From NCBI GenBank assembly GCA_947454155.1, contig CANGIT010000001.1, positions 1 through 64,000 on the forward strand: 64,000 nt of DNA, given 5' to 3'. This DNA is from Chitinophagaceae bacterium. Lineage in GTDB: Bacteria; Bacteroidota; Bacteroidia; Chitinophagales; Chitinophagaceae. Position numbers and translations under genes: made by a program. Positions 8,791-17,334 of this stretch are shown here, in pieces; the stretch's first letter is position 1; each line of letters starts with the position of its first letter. The notes under the pieces were generated by a model. It did no database searches and was not told where the DNA came from. It saw only the letters and a list, made by a program, of their open reading frames with translations.

Positions 8791-8832
8791 AAAATCAATA
8801 GCCCACCATTTAAATGGTGGGCTATTGATTTT
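8791..8832 (-). terminator. Perfect 42-nt palindrome after asnB
   Basis: A perfect inverted repeat with two 21-nt arms and essentially no loop lies 9 bp past the asnB stop codon (minus strand). The inner part is GC-rich (CCCACC/GGTGGG) and the outer arms end in A and T runs, so it can work as a Rho-independent terminator for asnB. It also separates asnB from the lutB promoter region. Confidence 0.75.
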
Positions 8833-8841
8833 GAATGCGTA

Positions 8842-10509
8842 CTACTTATACGCTTCATTGTGCACGGCTTTCACTGCTCTGCCAGAAGGATCGTTCATGT
8901 TTTGGAAGGACGCATCCCAAGCCAAAGCCTCCGGTGTGCTGCAAGCCACCGATTTTACAGAAGGTACACAAAGGGCTGCTGTATCGGAAGGGAACAGTTC
9001 ACTGAATATGCTGCGGTAATGGTATTCTTCTTTGGTCATTGGCGGATTTACAGTAAATCGGAATTTGGCATTGGCCATCATTTCATCGGTGACCAATTCC
9101 TGTGCGGTGGATTTCAAAACATCAATCCAACTGTAGCCCACACCATCCGAAAACTGTTCTTTTTGTCTCCAGGCAATGCTTTCCGGCAAATAATCTTCAA
9201 ATGTTTTTCTAAGAATCCACTTTTCAATTTTACCATTACCAGCCATTTTATCTTGGGGATGTAGACGCATGGCGATATCCATAAACTCTTTGTCCAGAAA
9301 GGGAACCCGTCCTTCAATACCCCAGGCCATCAACGATTTGTTGGCACGCAAACAATCGTAAAGATGAAGTTTTCCTAATTTTCGAACGGTTTCTTCGTGA
9401 AAGCTTTTGGCATCAGGTGCCTTATGAAAATACAGGTAGCCGCCAAAGATCTCATCAGCACCTTCACCCGACAACACCATTTTGATGCCCATCGATTTGA
9501 TTACACGAGCCAGCAGGTACATGGGGGTGGAGGCTCTCACGGTAGTTACATCATAAGTTTCCAAATGGTAAATCACATCTCTCAAAGCATCAAGGCCTTC
9601 CTGTACCGTAAAGTTGATTTCGTGATGAATTGACCCGATATGCTCTGCAGCTTTTCTTGCCGCAGCGAGGTCGGGAGAGTCTACTAGCCCCACCGCAAAA
9701 GAATGCAGTTGCGGATACCAGGCCTGCTCTTGTCCGCCCGTTTCAATTCGCATCGCAGAGAATTTTTTTGCGATGGCGGAAATGATCGAAGAGTCGAGTC
9801 CTCCGGATAATAAAACACCATAAGGTACATCCGACATCAACTGTCTTTGCACCGCATCTTCCAAACCTTTTCTCAATAAGGCAGTGTCGGAAACATTGTC
9901 TTTCACGTTGTCAAATTGCTCCCATTCACGCTGATACCAGCGCTGTAACTCCTGTCCGTCTTTGCTGTACAAAAAATGACCGGGTAAAAATTCCTGTATC
10001 TTATTGCATACGCCTTCCAATGCTTTCAATTCAGACGCTACATAAAAATTCCCCGATTTGTCCCAGCCCATGTACAAAGGCACGATGCCCATATGGTCGC
10101 GTGCAATCAAATAACAATCATTTTCTTGATCGTATAAAGCGAAAGCAAAAATGCCGTTGAGGTCTTCAATAAAGTTCACACCTTTTTTGCGGTATAGGGC
10201 AAGAATCACTTCACAATCGGACTGAGTGAGGAATTCATAATCGGAAAATTCTTTTCTGATCTCCTGATGATTGTAGATTTCCCCATTCACCGCCAACACC
10301 AGGTTTTTGTCTTTGCTGTACAAGGGCTGCCCGCCAGATTGAGGATCAACTATGGCCAAACGCTCATGAGAGAAAATTACTTTCTCATGGCTGTAAATGC
10401 CTGACCAGTCGGGTCCGCGATGACGAATTTTTTTCGACATGCCCAGTATGGACTGTCTTAAATCTTTTGCATTGTTGCTGTTACAAAAAACACCTAAAAT
10501 CCCGCACAT
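8842..10509 (-). CDS. asnB: Asparagine synthase (glutamine-hydrolysing)
   Basis: Makes asparagine from aspartate, ATP and glutamine. Cys2 (MCGILGVF) is the nucleophile of the N-terminal class II glutaminase domain. The synthetase domain begins near residue 210 and carries the ATP pyrophosphatase motif LLSGGLDSS. Further conserved segments are LSGEGADEIFGGY and EGRVPFLD. The 555-residue length fits the AsnB-B type. It is followed by a strong terminator, so it is probably monocistronic. Confidence 0.96.
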   Translation of the reverse strand: MCGILGVFCNSNNAKDLRQSILGMSKKIRHRGPDWSGIYSHEKVIFSHERLAIVDPQSGGQPLYSKDKNLVLAVNGEIYNHQEIRKEFSDYEFLTQSDCEVILALYRKKGVNFIEDLNGIFAFALYDQENDCYLIARDHMGIVPLYMGWDKSGNFYVASELKALEGVCNKIQEFLPGHFLYSKDGQELQRWYQREWEQFDNVKDNVSDTALLRKGLEDAVQRQLMSDVPYGVLLSGGLDSSIISAIAKKFSAMRIETGGQEQAWYPQLHSFAVGLVDSPDLAAARKAAEHIGSIHHEINFTVQEGLDALRDVIYHLETYDVTTVRASTPMYLLARVIKSMGIKMVLSGEGADEIFGGYLYFHKAPDAKSFHEETVRKLGKLHLYDCLRANKSLMAWGIEGRVPFLDKEFMDIAMRLHPQDKMAGNGKIEKWILRKTFEDYLPESIAWRQKEQFSDGVGYSWIDVLKSTAQELVTDEMMANAKFRFTVNPPMTKEEYHYRSIFSELFPSDTAALCVPSVKSVACSTPEALAWDASFQNMNDPSGRAVKAVHNEAYK

Positions 10510-10663
10510 AAAATCTGTTTATCGGTTAAAAAATACTGCTTAAAATTTCACTTGAAAATTGGGCTAGCCTTGTTGTGTCTATGCCACAAAATGTAGGGTG
10601 ACAGACTTTGGCTAAGTTAATCAAAATGAGCTGAGAAAGCCTGTGAATACTGGCTTTTGCCAA

Positions 10664-10684
10664 TTTTTAGAAATTGTCTAAAAA
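10664..10684. repeat. Short inverted repeat in the asnB upstream region
   Basis: TTTTTAGA, five bases, TCTAAAAA forms an 8-bp perfect stem in the 259-bp gap between asnB and the next minus-strand gene. It could be a weak terminator for the gene at 10769-11212 or an operator for asnB. Nothing else is recognisable in 10510-10768. Confidence 0.35.
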
Positions 10685-10768
10685 TGACAGACTTGATAAC
10701 TGGATTATTGTGAGAACGATAAAATAATAGTCGGCGAAAGGAAGAAATGTAAGTTTGTAAAAGCGTGT

Positions 10769-11212
10769 TTATTTTTCGGCTTTCATAAAATAATAACTGT
10801 GTGAGCTGAACCAGGAAGTTTGGTCGCCTTCGAGATTGATGAGTGAGGAGAGGACCAGATATTTGCCATGGTCGTAACTCTGCATTTTGAATTTGCGGTC
10901 GGCGATATTGGTCAGGGCAAGTTTGATGTCGGTAAGGGGTTTACCTTCTTTCTTATCATAACGCTGTACGCACAATGTATTCACCCAATCTTTCTTGGGA
11001 AGCACCTGACGCTGGTCTTTCTGGTATTTGTAAATGATCTGGTATTTGACGGTGGTGTCCACAGTAGCATCATATTCCATGGCCCGCAGTTTGGTTTTGA
11101 GGGCTTCGATTTCAGTGAGGATTTCTTTTTCTTTCAGTTTGTTGCAAGTGGTATCCTGTGCGCAAACAGTCAGTGTGATGATGCAGAAAAAAAATGTCAA
11201 TATGTGTTTCAT
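10769..11212 (-). CDS. Small secreted protein of unknown function
   Basis: A 147-residue protein; the start at 11212 places an N-terminal signal peptide (MKHILTFFFCIITLTVCAQ) at the front, whereas the longer open frame adds an unlikely leader. The mature part begins with a short probably helical, charged stretch (LKEKEILTEIEALKTKLRAM) and ends in a mixed region with no motif I recognise. It is exported, possibly to the periplasm. No family call is made. Confidence 0.65.
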   Translation of the reverse strand: MKHILTFFFCIITLTVCAQDTTCNKLKEKEILTEIEALKTKLRAMEYDATVDTTVKYQIIYKYQKDQRQVLPKKDWVNTLCVQRYDKKEGKPLTDIKLALTNIADRKFKMQSYDHGKYLVLSSLINLEGDQTSWFSSHSYYFMKAEK

Positions 11213-11367
11213 AGTTGATGTCAGGTTTGTCTTGCTTTCTTTGGATTTTTCAAACGATAGAAAAATGGATGAAAAACAAGTTCGTAAAGATAGCAAACTA
11301 ATGATTTCAATAATGAATAATGGTAGTGCACATTTTATGCCAAAGGAAGGATCATCTTTTTAAAAAA

Positions 11368-12588
11368 TCACTCCGAATAATTCAGGTCTTTGCCATAAGT
11401 ATCAGGCAAGGCCAAAACCGCAGCAAAGGCCAGCAGCCATACGATAAGTCCGGTGATGATCAGTCCAAAGCTGAGGCTCAGTCCAAATTGGCTTTCTATC
11501 CATTGGTGCAAGGGGATGAGCAATACCACGGCGCCACGCATGAAATTGGTGACCGTGGCGGTAACAGTTACCCGCAAATTGGTGCCAAATTGTTCCGAAG
11601 TGGCGGTAACAAAAACAGAGAGGTATCCACAGCCAAGTCCCATCAGCAATGAAGTGACAGCAATGTTTTTACCATGGAAGAGATGAATGAAATGGAAAAA
11701 TGTGGCTATCAACGCGAAGCTCATAAAAGACACTAATACTTTTTTTCTTGTTTTCAATACCTGACTCAAAACGCCGCTCAGCAAGTCTCCACTGGCTATG
11801 CCCACCTGGAAAAGGATGAAGACTGTAGAAAGTTTTAGACCTTCGAGTTGATGCTGTTTGGCGAGTTCGGGCGAGAGTGTAATCAGCAGACCTACCGTGT
11901 ACCAGATGGGCACGCCCATCAAAATGCACGCGAGGTATTTTCCCATGCGTTTATACGAAGAAAAAAGATAAAAAAAAGAACCTCTGTGTGTAGCCGTTGA
12001 TTTTGACTGAAGAAAAACCTGCGTCTCCATGGAGCGAACTCTCATGAACAACAAAAAAAAGCCGGCAACACCGGCTACTAAGAATGCCTGACGCCAGGGC
12101 AGAAAATCACCTGCCAGTCCGGCTGTCACCGCGCCCAATCCACCCAGCGTGGCCACCAGTATGGTGCCATATCCTCTTTTTTCGATACTCATGCTTTCGC
12201 CAACCAGCGTAATGCCTGCGCCCAATTCTCCGGCCAATCCAATGCCCGCCAGAAATCTGATGAAGGCGTAGGTATCAACATCATGTACAAAACTGTTTGC
12301 TATGTTGGCCAGCGAATATAAAACGATGGAGCCGAACATGACGGTAACCCTTCCTTTTCTGTCGGCGATGATACCGCTAATGATACCGCCGATCATCATG
12401 CCCAGCATTTGAATGGAAAGCAACCTTTCGCCCGCATGGGTGAGTGCATCGCCTGCAAATCCCATTTCTTTCAGTGAGGGCACACGGTAAACATTGAATA
12501 AAAACAAGTCGAAAGCGTCAATGAAAAAGCCAAGGCCGGCAGCCAATACGGCGATATTGAATGGAGAGGAATATCTGGCAGTGTTCAT
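11368..12588 (-). CDS. Major facilitator superfamily transporter
   Basis: A 406-residue membrane protein with twelve predicted helices. The MFS signature between helices 2 and 3 is GIIADRKGRVTV, and the segment RFLAGIGLAGELGAGITLVGES resembles the metabolite:H+ symporter branch. The substrate is not evident. The flanking genes are unrelated small secreted proteins, so context does not help. Confidence 0.88.
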   Translation of the reverse strand: MNTARYSSPFNIAVLAAGLGFFIDAFDLFLFNVYRVPSLKEMGFAGDALTHAGERLLSIQMLGMMIGGIISGIIADRKGRVTVMFGSIVLYSLANIANSFVHDVDTYAFIRFLAGIGLAGELGAGITLVGESMSIEKRGYGTILVATLGGLGAVTAGLAGDFLPWRQAFLVAGVAGFFLLFMRVRSMETQVFLQSKSTATHRGSFFYLFSSYKRMGKYLACILMGVPIWYTVGLLITLSPELAKQHQLEGLKLSTVFILFQVGIASGDLLSGVLSQVLKTRKKVLVSFMSFALIATFFHFIHLFHGKNIAVTSLLMGLGCGYLSVFVTATSEQFGTNLRVTVTATVTNFMRGAVVLLIPLHQWIESQFGLSLSFGLIITGLIVWLLAFAAVLALPDTYGKDLNYSE

Positions 12589-12716
12589 AAATGAAAATTG
12601 GCGGCATTGACTTTTATGATCATCTCATTATCATTGGTCAATACAATTGAAAGAAGCTTTATTAAAGCCATCTTGCAGCTGAAAAACAGCAATCGACTTT
12701 TTTTCATGAAAATGTA

Positions 12717-13466
12717 TCAAGGCGTTTCAATAAAATTTCCATCAGCTATTGTCGTATAACTGGTGCCGTTACTGCCACTCATATTGAGACTGCAAAACTG
12801 CACGCGTAATTTTCCGTTTTCGTGACTCACATATACTTGCTGATCGGGCCAGCTGGAGAAATAGATACTGCTATTGATGCAGGTGATGGTGACTCTGTTG
12901 AGAATGGGATCTACCGGGTCGAAAGCGGGTGAGTTGTAGGTGGTGTAGATGCCGTCTTGTGGTTCATGGTCTCTCCAATAAGGACTGAAATAAATGGCCA
13001 GATCCGAACCCCAGGTGGATGAAGTAAGCGCTTTCAGCGAATAGGTGGATTCAATATGTTTGGTCACTGTAGTGAAACTGTAATCGGGGAGATTGCTGAA
13101 CATGATGTTGTTGTTGGCGATTGTGCAAGGAGCTGTTCCTTGCTGAAGAGTCACCTCCACATATACGCTGTCTGTTTTGCTACAGTCGTTGTCCAGTGAA
13201 TTCACATGAAGGTAATACCATCCGCTGTTGATGGCTTTGGCATCGGTGATGGAATCGGCATTGTATTGACTCGTGAAATTGAATGGTCCTGTCCAGCTGT
13301 AGGTGGTACCGTCTATCTCATCTGTCCAGATTTTAAGTGTTTGACCTACTGCCACCGGACTGGTGGAATGCGCCTTGGCATTTCGGATGGCTGTGCAGTT
13401 GTTGGAAGTTTTTTCGCAAGAGGAAAGCAGGAAGATGCCTAAAGCGAGCCAAATTAGTTTTTGCAT
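12717..13466 (-). CDS. Secreted lipoprotein with PKD/Ig-like N-terminal region
   Basis: A 249-residue protein with a lipoprotein signal peptide (lipobox LLSSC near residue 17). Residues about 25-110 look like the PKD/Ig-like fold often found in surface proteins of this phylum (YSWTGPFNF, GWYYLHV, CSKTDSVYVEV). The C-terminal half has no recognisable domain. It is probably anchored to the outer membrane. It belongs to the run of small exported proteins between 12.7 and 21 kb. Confidence 0.75.
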   Translation of the reverse strand: MQKLIWLALGIFLLSSCEKTSNNCTAIRNAKAHSTSPVAVGQTLKIWTDEIDGTTYSWTGPFNFTSQYNADSITDAKAINSGWYYLHVNSLDNDCSKTDSVYVEVTLQQGTAPCTIANNNIMFSNLPDYSFTTVTKHIESTYSLKALTSSTWGSDLAIYFSPYWRDHEPQDGIYTTYNSPAFDPVDPILNRVTITCINSSIYFSSWPDQQVYVSHENGKLRVQFCSLNMSGSNGTSYTTIADGNFIETP

Positions 13467-13525
13467 GAAGTTGTTTTTCTTTTTACAAATCTAAGAGCAG
13501 TTTCATTTTTATGTGCTCAATAAGT

Positions 13526-13915
13526 TTACAGCGGTTGTATCAAATCCCACAAATTGCCATAAAGGTCTTCAAACACCAGCACCTTGCCGAAATTTTCGAT
13601 AGAAGGTGCTCTCACAATGCGGATCTTATGCTTTTGCAACAATTCATGATCGCGGTCTATATCATCGGTGTGTAAAAACAAAAAGACTCTTCCGCCAGTT
13701 TGATTGCCCACGCGCGACAATTGCGTTTCATTGGCGGCTTTCGCCAGCAAAATCTTACAGCCCGATGAACCCTGCGGTGCAATAACCACCCAGCGTTTGG
13801 TGTCTGACATGACTGTGTCTTCCAGTAATTCAAAATTGAGCTTACGGGTATAAAATTCAATCGCCTCATCGTAATCCTTTACAACGATGGCTATCTGTGC
13901 CAGATATTGTTTCAT
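13526..13915 (-). CDS. VOC-family (glyoxalase/bleomycin-resistance fold) protein
   Basis: A 129-residue protein with a single vicinal-oxygen-chelate domain. It begins YLAQIAIVVKDYDEAIEFYT and ends GKVLVFEDLYGNLWDLIQ, the two ends of the fold. The start at 13915 is preferred because homologues begin there; the longer frame adds 24 unlike residues. Members range from glyoxalases to resistance proteins, and function cannot be assigned. The duplicated element upstream could form part of its leader. Confidence 0.85.
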   Translation of the reverse strand: MKQYLAQIAIVVKDYDEAIEFYTRKLNFELLEDTVMSDTKRWVVIAPQGSSGCKILLAKAANETQLSRVGNQTGGRVFLFLHTDDIDRDHELLQKHKIRIVRAPSIENFGKVLVFEDLYGNLWDLIQPL

Positions 13916-13963
13916 AAAAAAGCAGAAATGTATGGAGGCTGAAGATAACTTAAAATTGAAGAA

Positions 13964-14350
13964 AACTCCTTGGGAACGCGGCTGCAAATATTTTTTTCAT
14001 TTACTAAACAATCTGCATCATTACCGCGTCCCTTCGGGAGCTTGAGAGAAGAACCATTTTACACTCGGGTAGACACCCGGCCCTTTGGGTCTTGAACCGC
14101 AGGTCGATGTTTAGGCTGACCTTCCTGCGGCAATTATGTTGATCAAGAATCAATGTGAAGAACTGATGGGTAACTCCTTGGGGGACGCAGTTGCAAATAT
14201 TTTTTTTCATTTACTAAACAATCTGCATCTTTACCACGTCCCTTTGGGAGTTTGAGAGAAGAACCATTTTACACTCGGGTAGACACCCGGCCCTTTGGGT
14301 CTTAAACCGCAGGTCGATGTTTTGGCTGACCTTCCTGCTGAAATTATATA
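13964..14350. repeat. Tandem duplication of a structured noncoding element (208-bp period)
   Basis: About 170 bp starting at 13964 recur at 14172 with roughly 90 percent identity by eye. Both copies keep a series of potential hairpins: TCCC/GGGA around 14029-14040, CGGGT-AGAC-ACCCG at 14066-14079, GGCCC/GGGTC at 14079-14091, and AGGTC/GACCT inside 14101-14123. The element is more GC-rich than the surrounding DNA. No convincing reading frame spans it. It does not match tRNA, 6S, SRP RNA or any riboswitch that I can recognise. It fills most of the 640-bp gap between the VOC gene and the SRPBCC gene at 14628. Confidence 0.7.
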
Positions 14351-14354
14351 AGAT

Positions 14355-14382
14355 AAAAGCCTCCCTTGCTGGGGAGGCTTTT
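14355..14382. terminator. Bidirectional terminator hairpin
   Basis: AAAAGCCTCCC, a six-base loop and GGGAGGCTTTT form an 11-bp stem with A and T runs on both sides. It lies directly after the second copy of the duplicated element, so it could end transcripts of that element read rightward or of the SRPBCC gene read leftward. The remainder up to 14627 is AT-rich with no recognised feature. Confidence 0.7.
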
Positions 14383-14627
14383 AATATTTGTTTTCGATTG
14401 TATCTTAAAACAACAAGCCTCCCTTAACCAAATTGCTGTTTCAGCAGCTGGCCACTGATTGTAATGTTGCAATATGTTGTGTTTGTTACTTTCACGATGT
14501 AAATATAAACTATCGCTTTCTTTTTTGAATAGCTTTCAACAAAAAAATATAAAACTTTATAAATTTTCAAATAAATGGCTATAAAAATGAAAAAAACATA
14601 ATTGAATTACGTTTGCGGTAAATGAAT

Positions 14628-15167
14628 CTATTTTTCTAAAATCACTTTGAGGTTGTTTAGTCCGGTTTGAAAATCATTTCCCAGCATTTTTTCCATGTTC
14701 ATGATCAACAGGAAGAAATTAAGGGGATATTTCATTTGGCCGCTGAAACCCCAGGTTACCTTGGTTGCTTTATCGCCAACCTTTTCAGTAGTCATAAAAC
14801 TTTTAGCATTTGATTCAAATGGTTCTTTGAACCTCAAATCGTAATCGATCCTTTTTCCTTCTTCGATGGCTGTAATTTCTTGCTCACCGACACCCGCATT
14901 TTTATTTTTGCTGCTCCAGCCCGAAATAAAACCCACCGTTCCATCGGTTGCGGTGTATATCTTTTCCATGTCGGGATCTATTTTTCCCCATTTGCTGTAG
15001 TCATGCTGATTTTTGAGCATTTTCACATAACCGAATACTTCGTTCAAGGGTTTGTTGATGACAATGCTGCAGGTGACGCCATAAATTTTTTTAGTAAATA
15101 AGGCCGTGGTGAGTATGGCAACGATGATGGCCAATAGTACAATCAGGATAGTAAATAGAATATTCAT
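14628..15167 (-). CDS. SRPBCC (START/Bet v1-like) protein with N-terminal membrane anchor
   Basis: A 179-residue protein. The first 28 or so residues form one hydrophobic helix (ILFTILIVLLAIIVAILTTAL). The rest is a polyketide-cyclase-like SRPBCC domain (INKPLNEVFGYV at the start, KATKVTWGFSG near residue 135). Such proteins bind hydrophobic ligands; none can be named here. A second SRPBCC gene lies at 19648-20112. Confidence 0.82.
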   Translation of the reverse strand: MNILFTILIVLLAIIVAILTTALFTKKIYGVTCSIVINKPLNEVFGYVKMLKNQHDYSKWGKIDPDMEKIYTATDGTVGFISGWSSKNKNAGVGEQEITAIEEGKRIDYDLRFKEPFESNAKSFMTTEKVGDKATKVTWGFSGQMKYPLNFFLLIMNMEKMLGNDFQTGLNNLKVILEK

Positions 15168-15217
15168 GATGATGAAGTTGAGTATACAAAAATGGGATTC
15201 ATCAGAAGAAATTGATG

Positions 15218-15565
15218 CTATTTCTTTTTCAAGCTCTCTTTCACGCGGTATTTAACCATCTTTTCAACCAGCGCTAACGGTAAGGGCTGACTGTGCGGAA
15301 ACTGTACCGTACCACGAGAGGTAACATAATCCTTCAATGATTCGCTGAACGCTTCAATGCCTTTGGCAGTGGGAAAGAAACCGATATGTTTTTTAAAACC
15401 ACCGAAATGAACAAGATTGCCCTTTTGTTTAAATGTAGGTATGCCATAGGCCATGCATTCGGTGGCTTCGGGTGCTGTTTTTTTGATGACAGCTCTTATC
15501 TGTTGAAGCCTTTTCTGTACCTCTTCCGGAAAACCACTGATATATTGATCTACGGGATGATTCAT
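15218..15565 (-). CDS. DUF1801 / YdhG-like small protein
   Basis: A 115-residue protein with the DUF1801 fold. Recognisable parts are VQKRLQQIRAVIKKTAPEAT, then MAYGIPTFKQKGNLVHF and GFFPTAKGIEAF, ending in SRGTVQFPHSQPLP. The start at 15565 (MNHPVDQYI) matches the family; the longer frame runs back towards the next gene. Function of the family is unknown. It ends 50 bp after the SRPBCC gene start and may be co-transcribed. Confidence 0.87.
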   Translation of the reverse strand: MNHPVDQYISGFPEEVQKRLQQIRAVIKKTAPEATECMAYGIPTFKQKGNLVHFGGFKKHIGFFPTAKGIEAFSESLKDYVTSRGTVQFPHSQPLPLALVEKMVKYRVKESLKKK

Positions 15566-15584
15566 GAAGGGTTGTGTTGGCTGT

Positions 15585-16406
15585 TTATAATGCGTAGGCG
15601 ATACCCAAAGAAAGATGAAGAGCATTCACCTGCTGAATCAGCGTTCCGGATACCCATGATTTAGTGATGATGAAATTCGGACTGCCGTAACTGCCTTGCG
15701 TGGTGGTGGTAACGGCGGTGATATCTTTGAATCTTATACTGCTGCTAAGGTCAAAATCATCATTGAATCTGATTTTTATTTTAGAAGTAAGGTGATGTTC
15801 AATCGACAGCCCTAATCGGGAAGCGAACCCCATGGCCTTGTTACTGTTTTGCTGAACCATTGCAGATGCGGAGTCGGTGATGCTTTCGCCATACAGCTCC
15901 GGACTACGGGCATATAGCAATCCTATCCCTCCTTTAATAATGAGGGTTAGTTTTGCTTTTTCACTCAGTGGTATTTTTCTTGTGATACCCAATATCAGCG
16001 AAGCCGATCGCCAATCGGATTTCATTACCGTCCAGTTCGGGTATTGTCTGGCGTTGAGTAATGTAACACCGGGCGGCAAAGTAGTGCTAAATGCATATAG
16101 ACCTTGGTAGAATGATGTTTGATTGAGTTGAGCCGCCATCGATTGTCTGGCCACAGGAATCAATTGGGAATTGAGTTCCGCGAAAAAACCAATCTTGTTG
16201 TTCAACGGGATATCCATGCCTGCAGCAGCGTAATATCCAACTGTTCCAAAACCAGACTTGTTGTCGTTGATCACCTTTTTGCCCAGGTTGTCGGTGGCGA
16301 TGGCGGTTCCGGCATGCAAAAAAATGAAAGGATGCAATGAATTCTGCTGAGCCATCAATACACTTAAAACAAATAAGCAAGGGACTAATAAGATTATTCT
16401 TTTCAT
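15585..16406 (-). CDS. Probable outer-membrane beta-barrel protein
   Basis: A 273-residue protein with a signal peptide ending near LMAQ (residues about 18-21). The remainder alternates polar and hydrophobic residues as in outer-membrane barrels, with a final aromatic strand-like end (LHLSLGIAYAL). The start at 16406 gives a clean signal peptide. No specific family was recognised. It lies 19 bp upstream of the DUF1801 gene. Confidence 0.72.
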   Translation of the reverse strand: MKRIILLVPCLFVLSVLMAQQNSLHPFIFLHAGTAIATDNLGKKVINDNKSGFGTVGYYAAAGMDIPLNNKIGFFAELNSQLIPVARQSMAAQLNQTSFYQGLYAFSTTLPPGVTLLNARQYPNWTVMKSDWRSASLILGITRKIPLSEKAKLTLIIKGGIGLLYARSPELYGESITDSASAMVQQNSNKAMGFASRLGLSIEHHLTSKIKIRFNDDFDLSSSIRFKDITAVTTTTQGSYGSPNFIITKSWVSGTLIQQVNALHLSLGIAYAL

Positions 16407-16472
16407 AGAAATGTTGTTGCGCTTTATTGAAGGCATTAATGAACAGGCTGCAAGATAAAAACTTCAAAGAAA

Positions 16473-17225
16473 TCAAGGACATGCTTCTCTGCCGTGATAG
16501 GGATTGATGCATCCGAATTTGTCTCTGCATTCCAGAAATCCAGTCACTTTGAAACTATTGACATCCACTGTATCCATCACTTTTTTTCCATCAATATCAT
16601 AATTGATGGCATGGTCTAGAAAATAAACATAGTGCAGATCTGCAGCCATGCCACCACCCTTTAAAAAATAACGCGTATGGGCATAGTCTTCGGAGGGAAT
16701 CTTAAACTGCATGTAGAAATAATGGCAACCATCTGTAGACCAGCTGTTTAAATCCAGATTGTCATCGGGGCCGATGTATTTGAAATTGCCGGGATGGCAA
16801 ACATGTAATGGAGATGTCGTGTAATAAACATCATGCAGGTCTTTGGCATAGTAGCTGTTGATGACCGTAAAACCTTCTGCAGTAGATGTGGCAATGGAAT
16901 CGCCGCAGAAATAACCGCGGTATTTATCCTTTGCGTAATAATCGTCTATCAATGTAAAACTTGATGGATCAGCACCTGGAATGATTTGAGTGCCGTTGTA
17001 AACATGGAATTTGTCTTTACCGTATTCGCTATTGTCCAGCACGGAAAAGCTGGCGGCATCGGCATGTTCGAGCAAGCGTTCGTTTCTGCCACTGCCTTCG
17101 TTCCAATACACATAATAAACATGATGATTTTTGACGGTATAGCCTTTACAGCTGGTAAGGCAAGTTAGGACGACTATGCTTAAAAAAAAGTTGAGATTAC
17201 AGCAATAGTGATTTATTAATTTCAT
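16473..17225 (-). CDS. DKNYY-family lipoprotein
   Basis: A 250-residue protein with a lipoprotein signal (lipobox LTSC near residue 26). The body holds repeats built around (Y)AKDKYRGYF, YAKDLHDVYY and YGKDKFHVYN, each followed by a segment such as SSFTLIDDYY. This is the pattern of the DKNYY family, whose biochemical role is unknown. It is probably anchored in the outer membrane and is one of several lipoproteins in this block. Confidence 0.82.
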   Translation of the reverse strand: MKLINHYCCNLNFFLSIVVLTCLTSCKGYTVKNHHVYYVYWNEGSGRNERLLEHADAASFSVLDNSEYGKDKFHVYNGTQIIPGADPSSFTLIDDYYAKDKYRGYFCGDSIATSTAEGFTVINSYYAKDLHDVYYTTSPLHVCHPGNFKYIGPDDNLDLNSWSTDGCHYFYMQFKIPSEDYAHTRYFLKGGGMAADLHYVYFLDHAINYDIDGKKVMDTVDVNSFKVTGFLECRDKFGCINPYHGREACP

Positions 17226-17290
17226 AGTAGGGTCCGATTATACCTTCGTAAACATTCTTGCAATAGCTTTGTTCTGCATTTTGATAAATT

Positions 17291-17334
17291 GCAGACATTG
17301 TTGTATTATAATGCAGACATTGTTGTATTATAAT
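17291..17334. repeat. Exact 22-bp tandem duplication at the end of the DUF6340-like gene
   Basis: Two exact copies of a 22-bp unit beginning GCAGACATTG lie at 17291-17312 and 17313-17334. The second overlaps the stop codon of the minus-strand gene at 17328. The first copy lies wholly outside the gene. It looks like a recent slippage or duplication product. Confidence 0.8.

Noticed and set aside
14060..14110. tRNA-like T-arm (GGTTCAAGACC) on the minus strand in the duplicated element
   Set aside because: No acceptor stem, anticodon arm or CCA end is found at matching distances, and the second copy changes the sequence.
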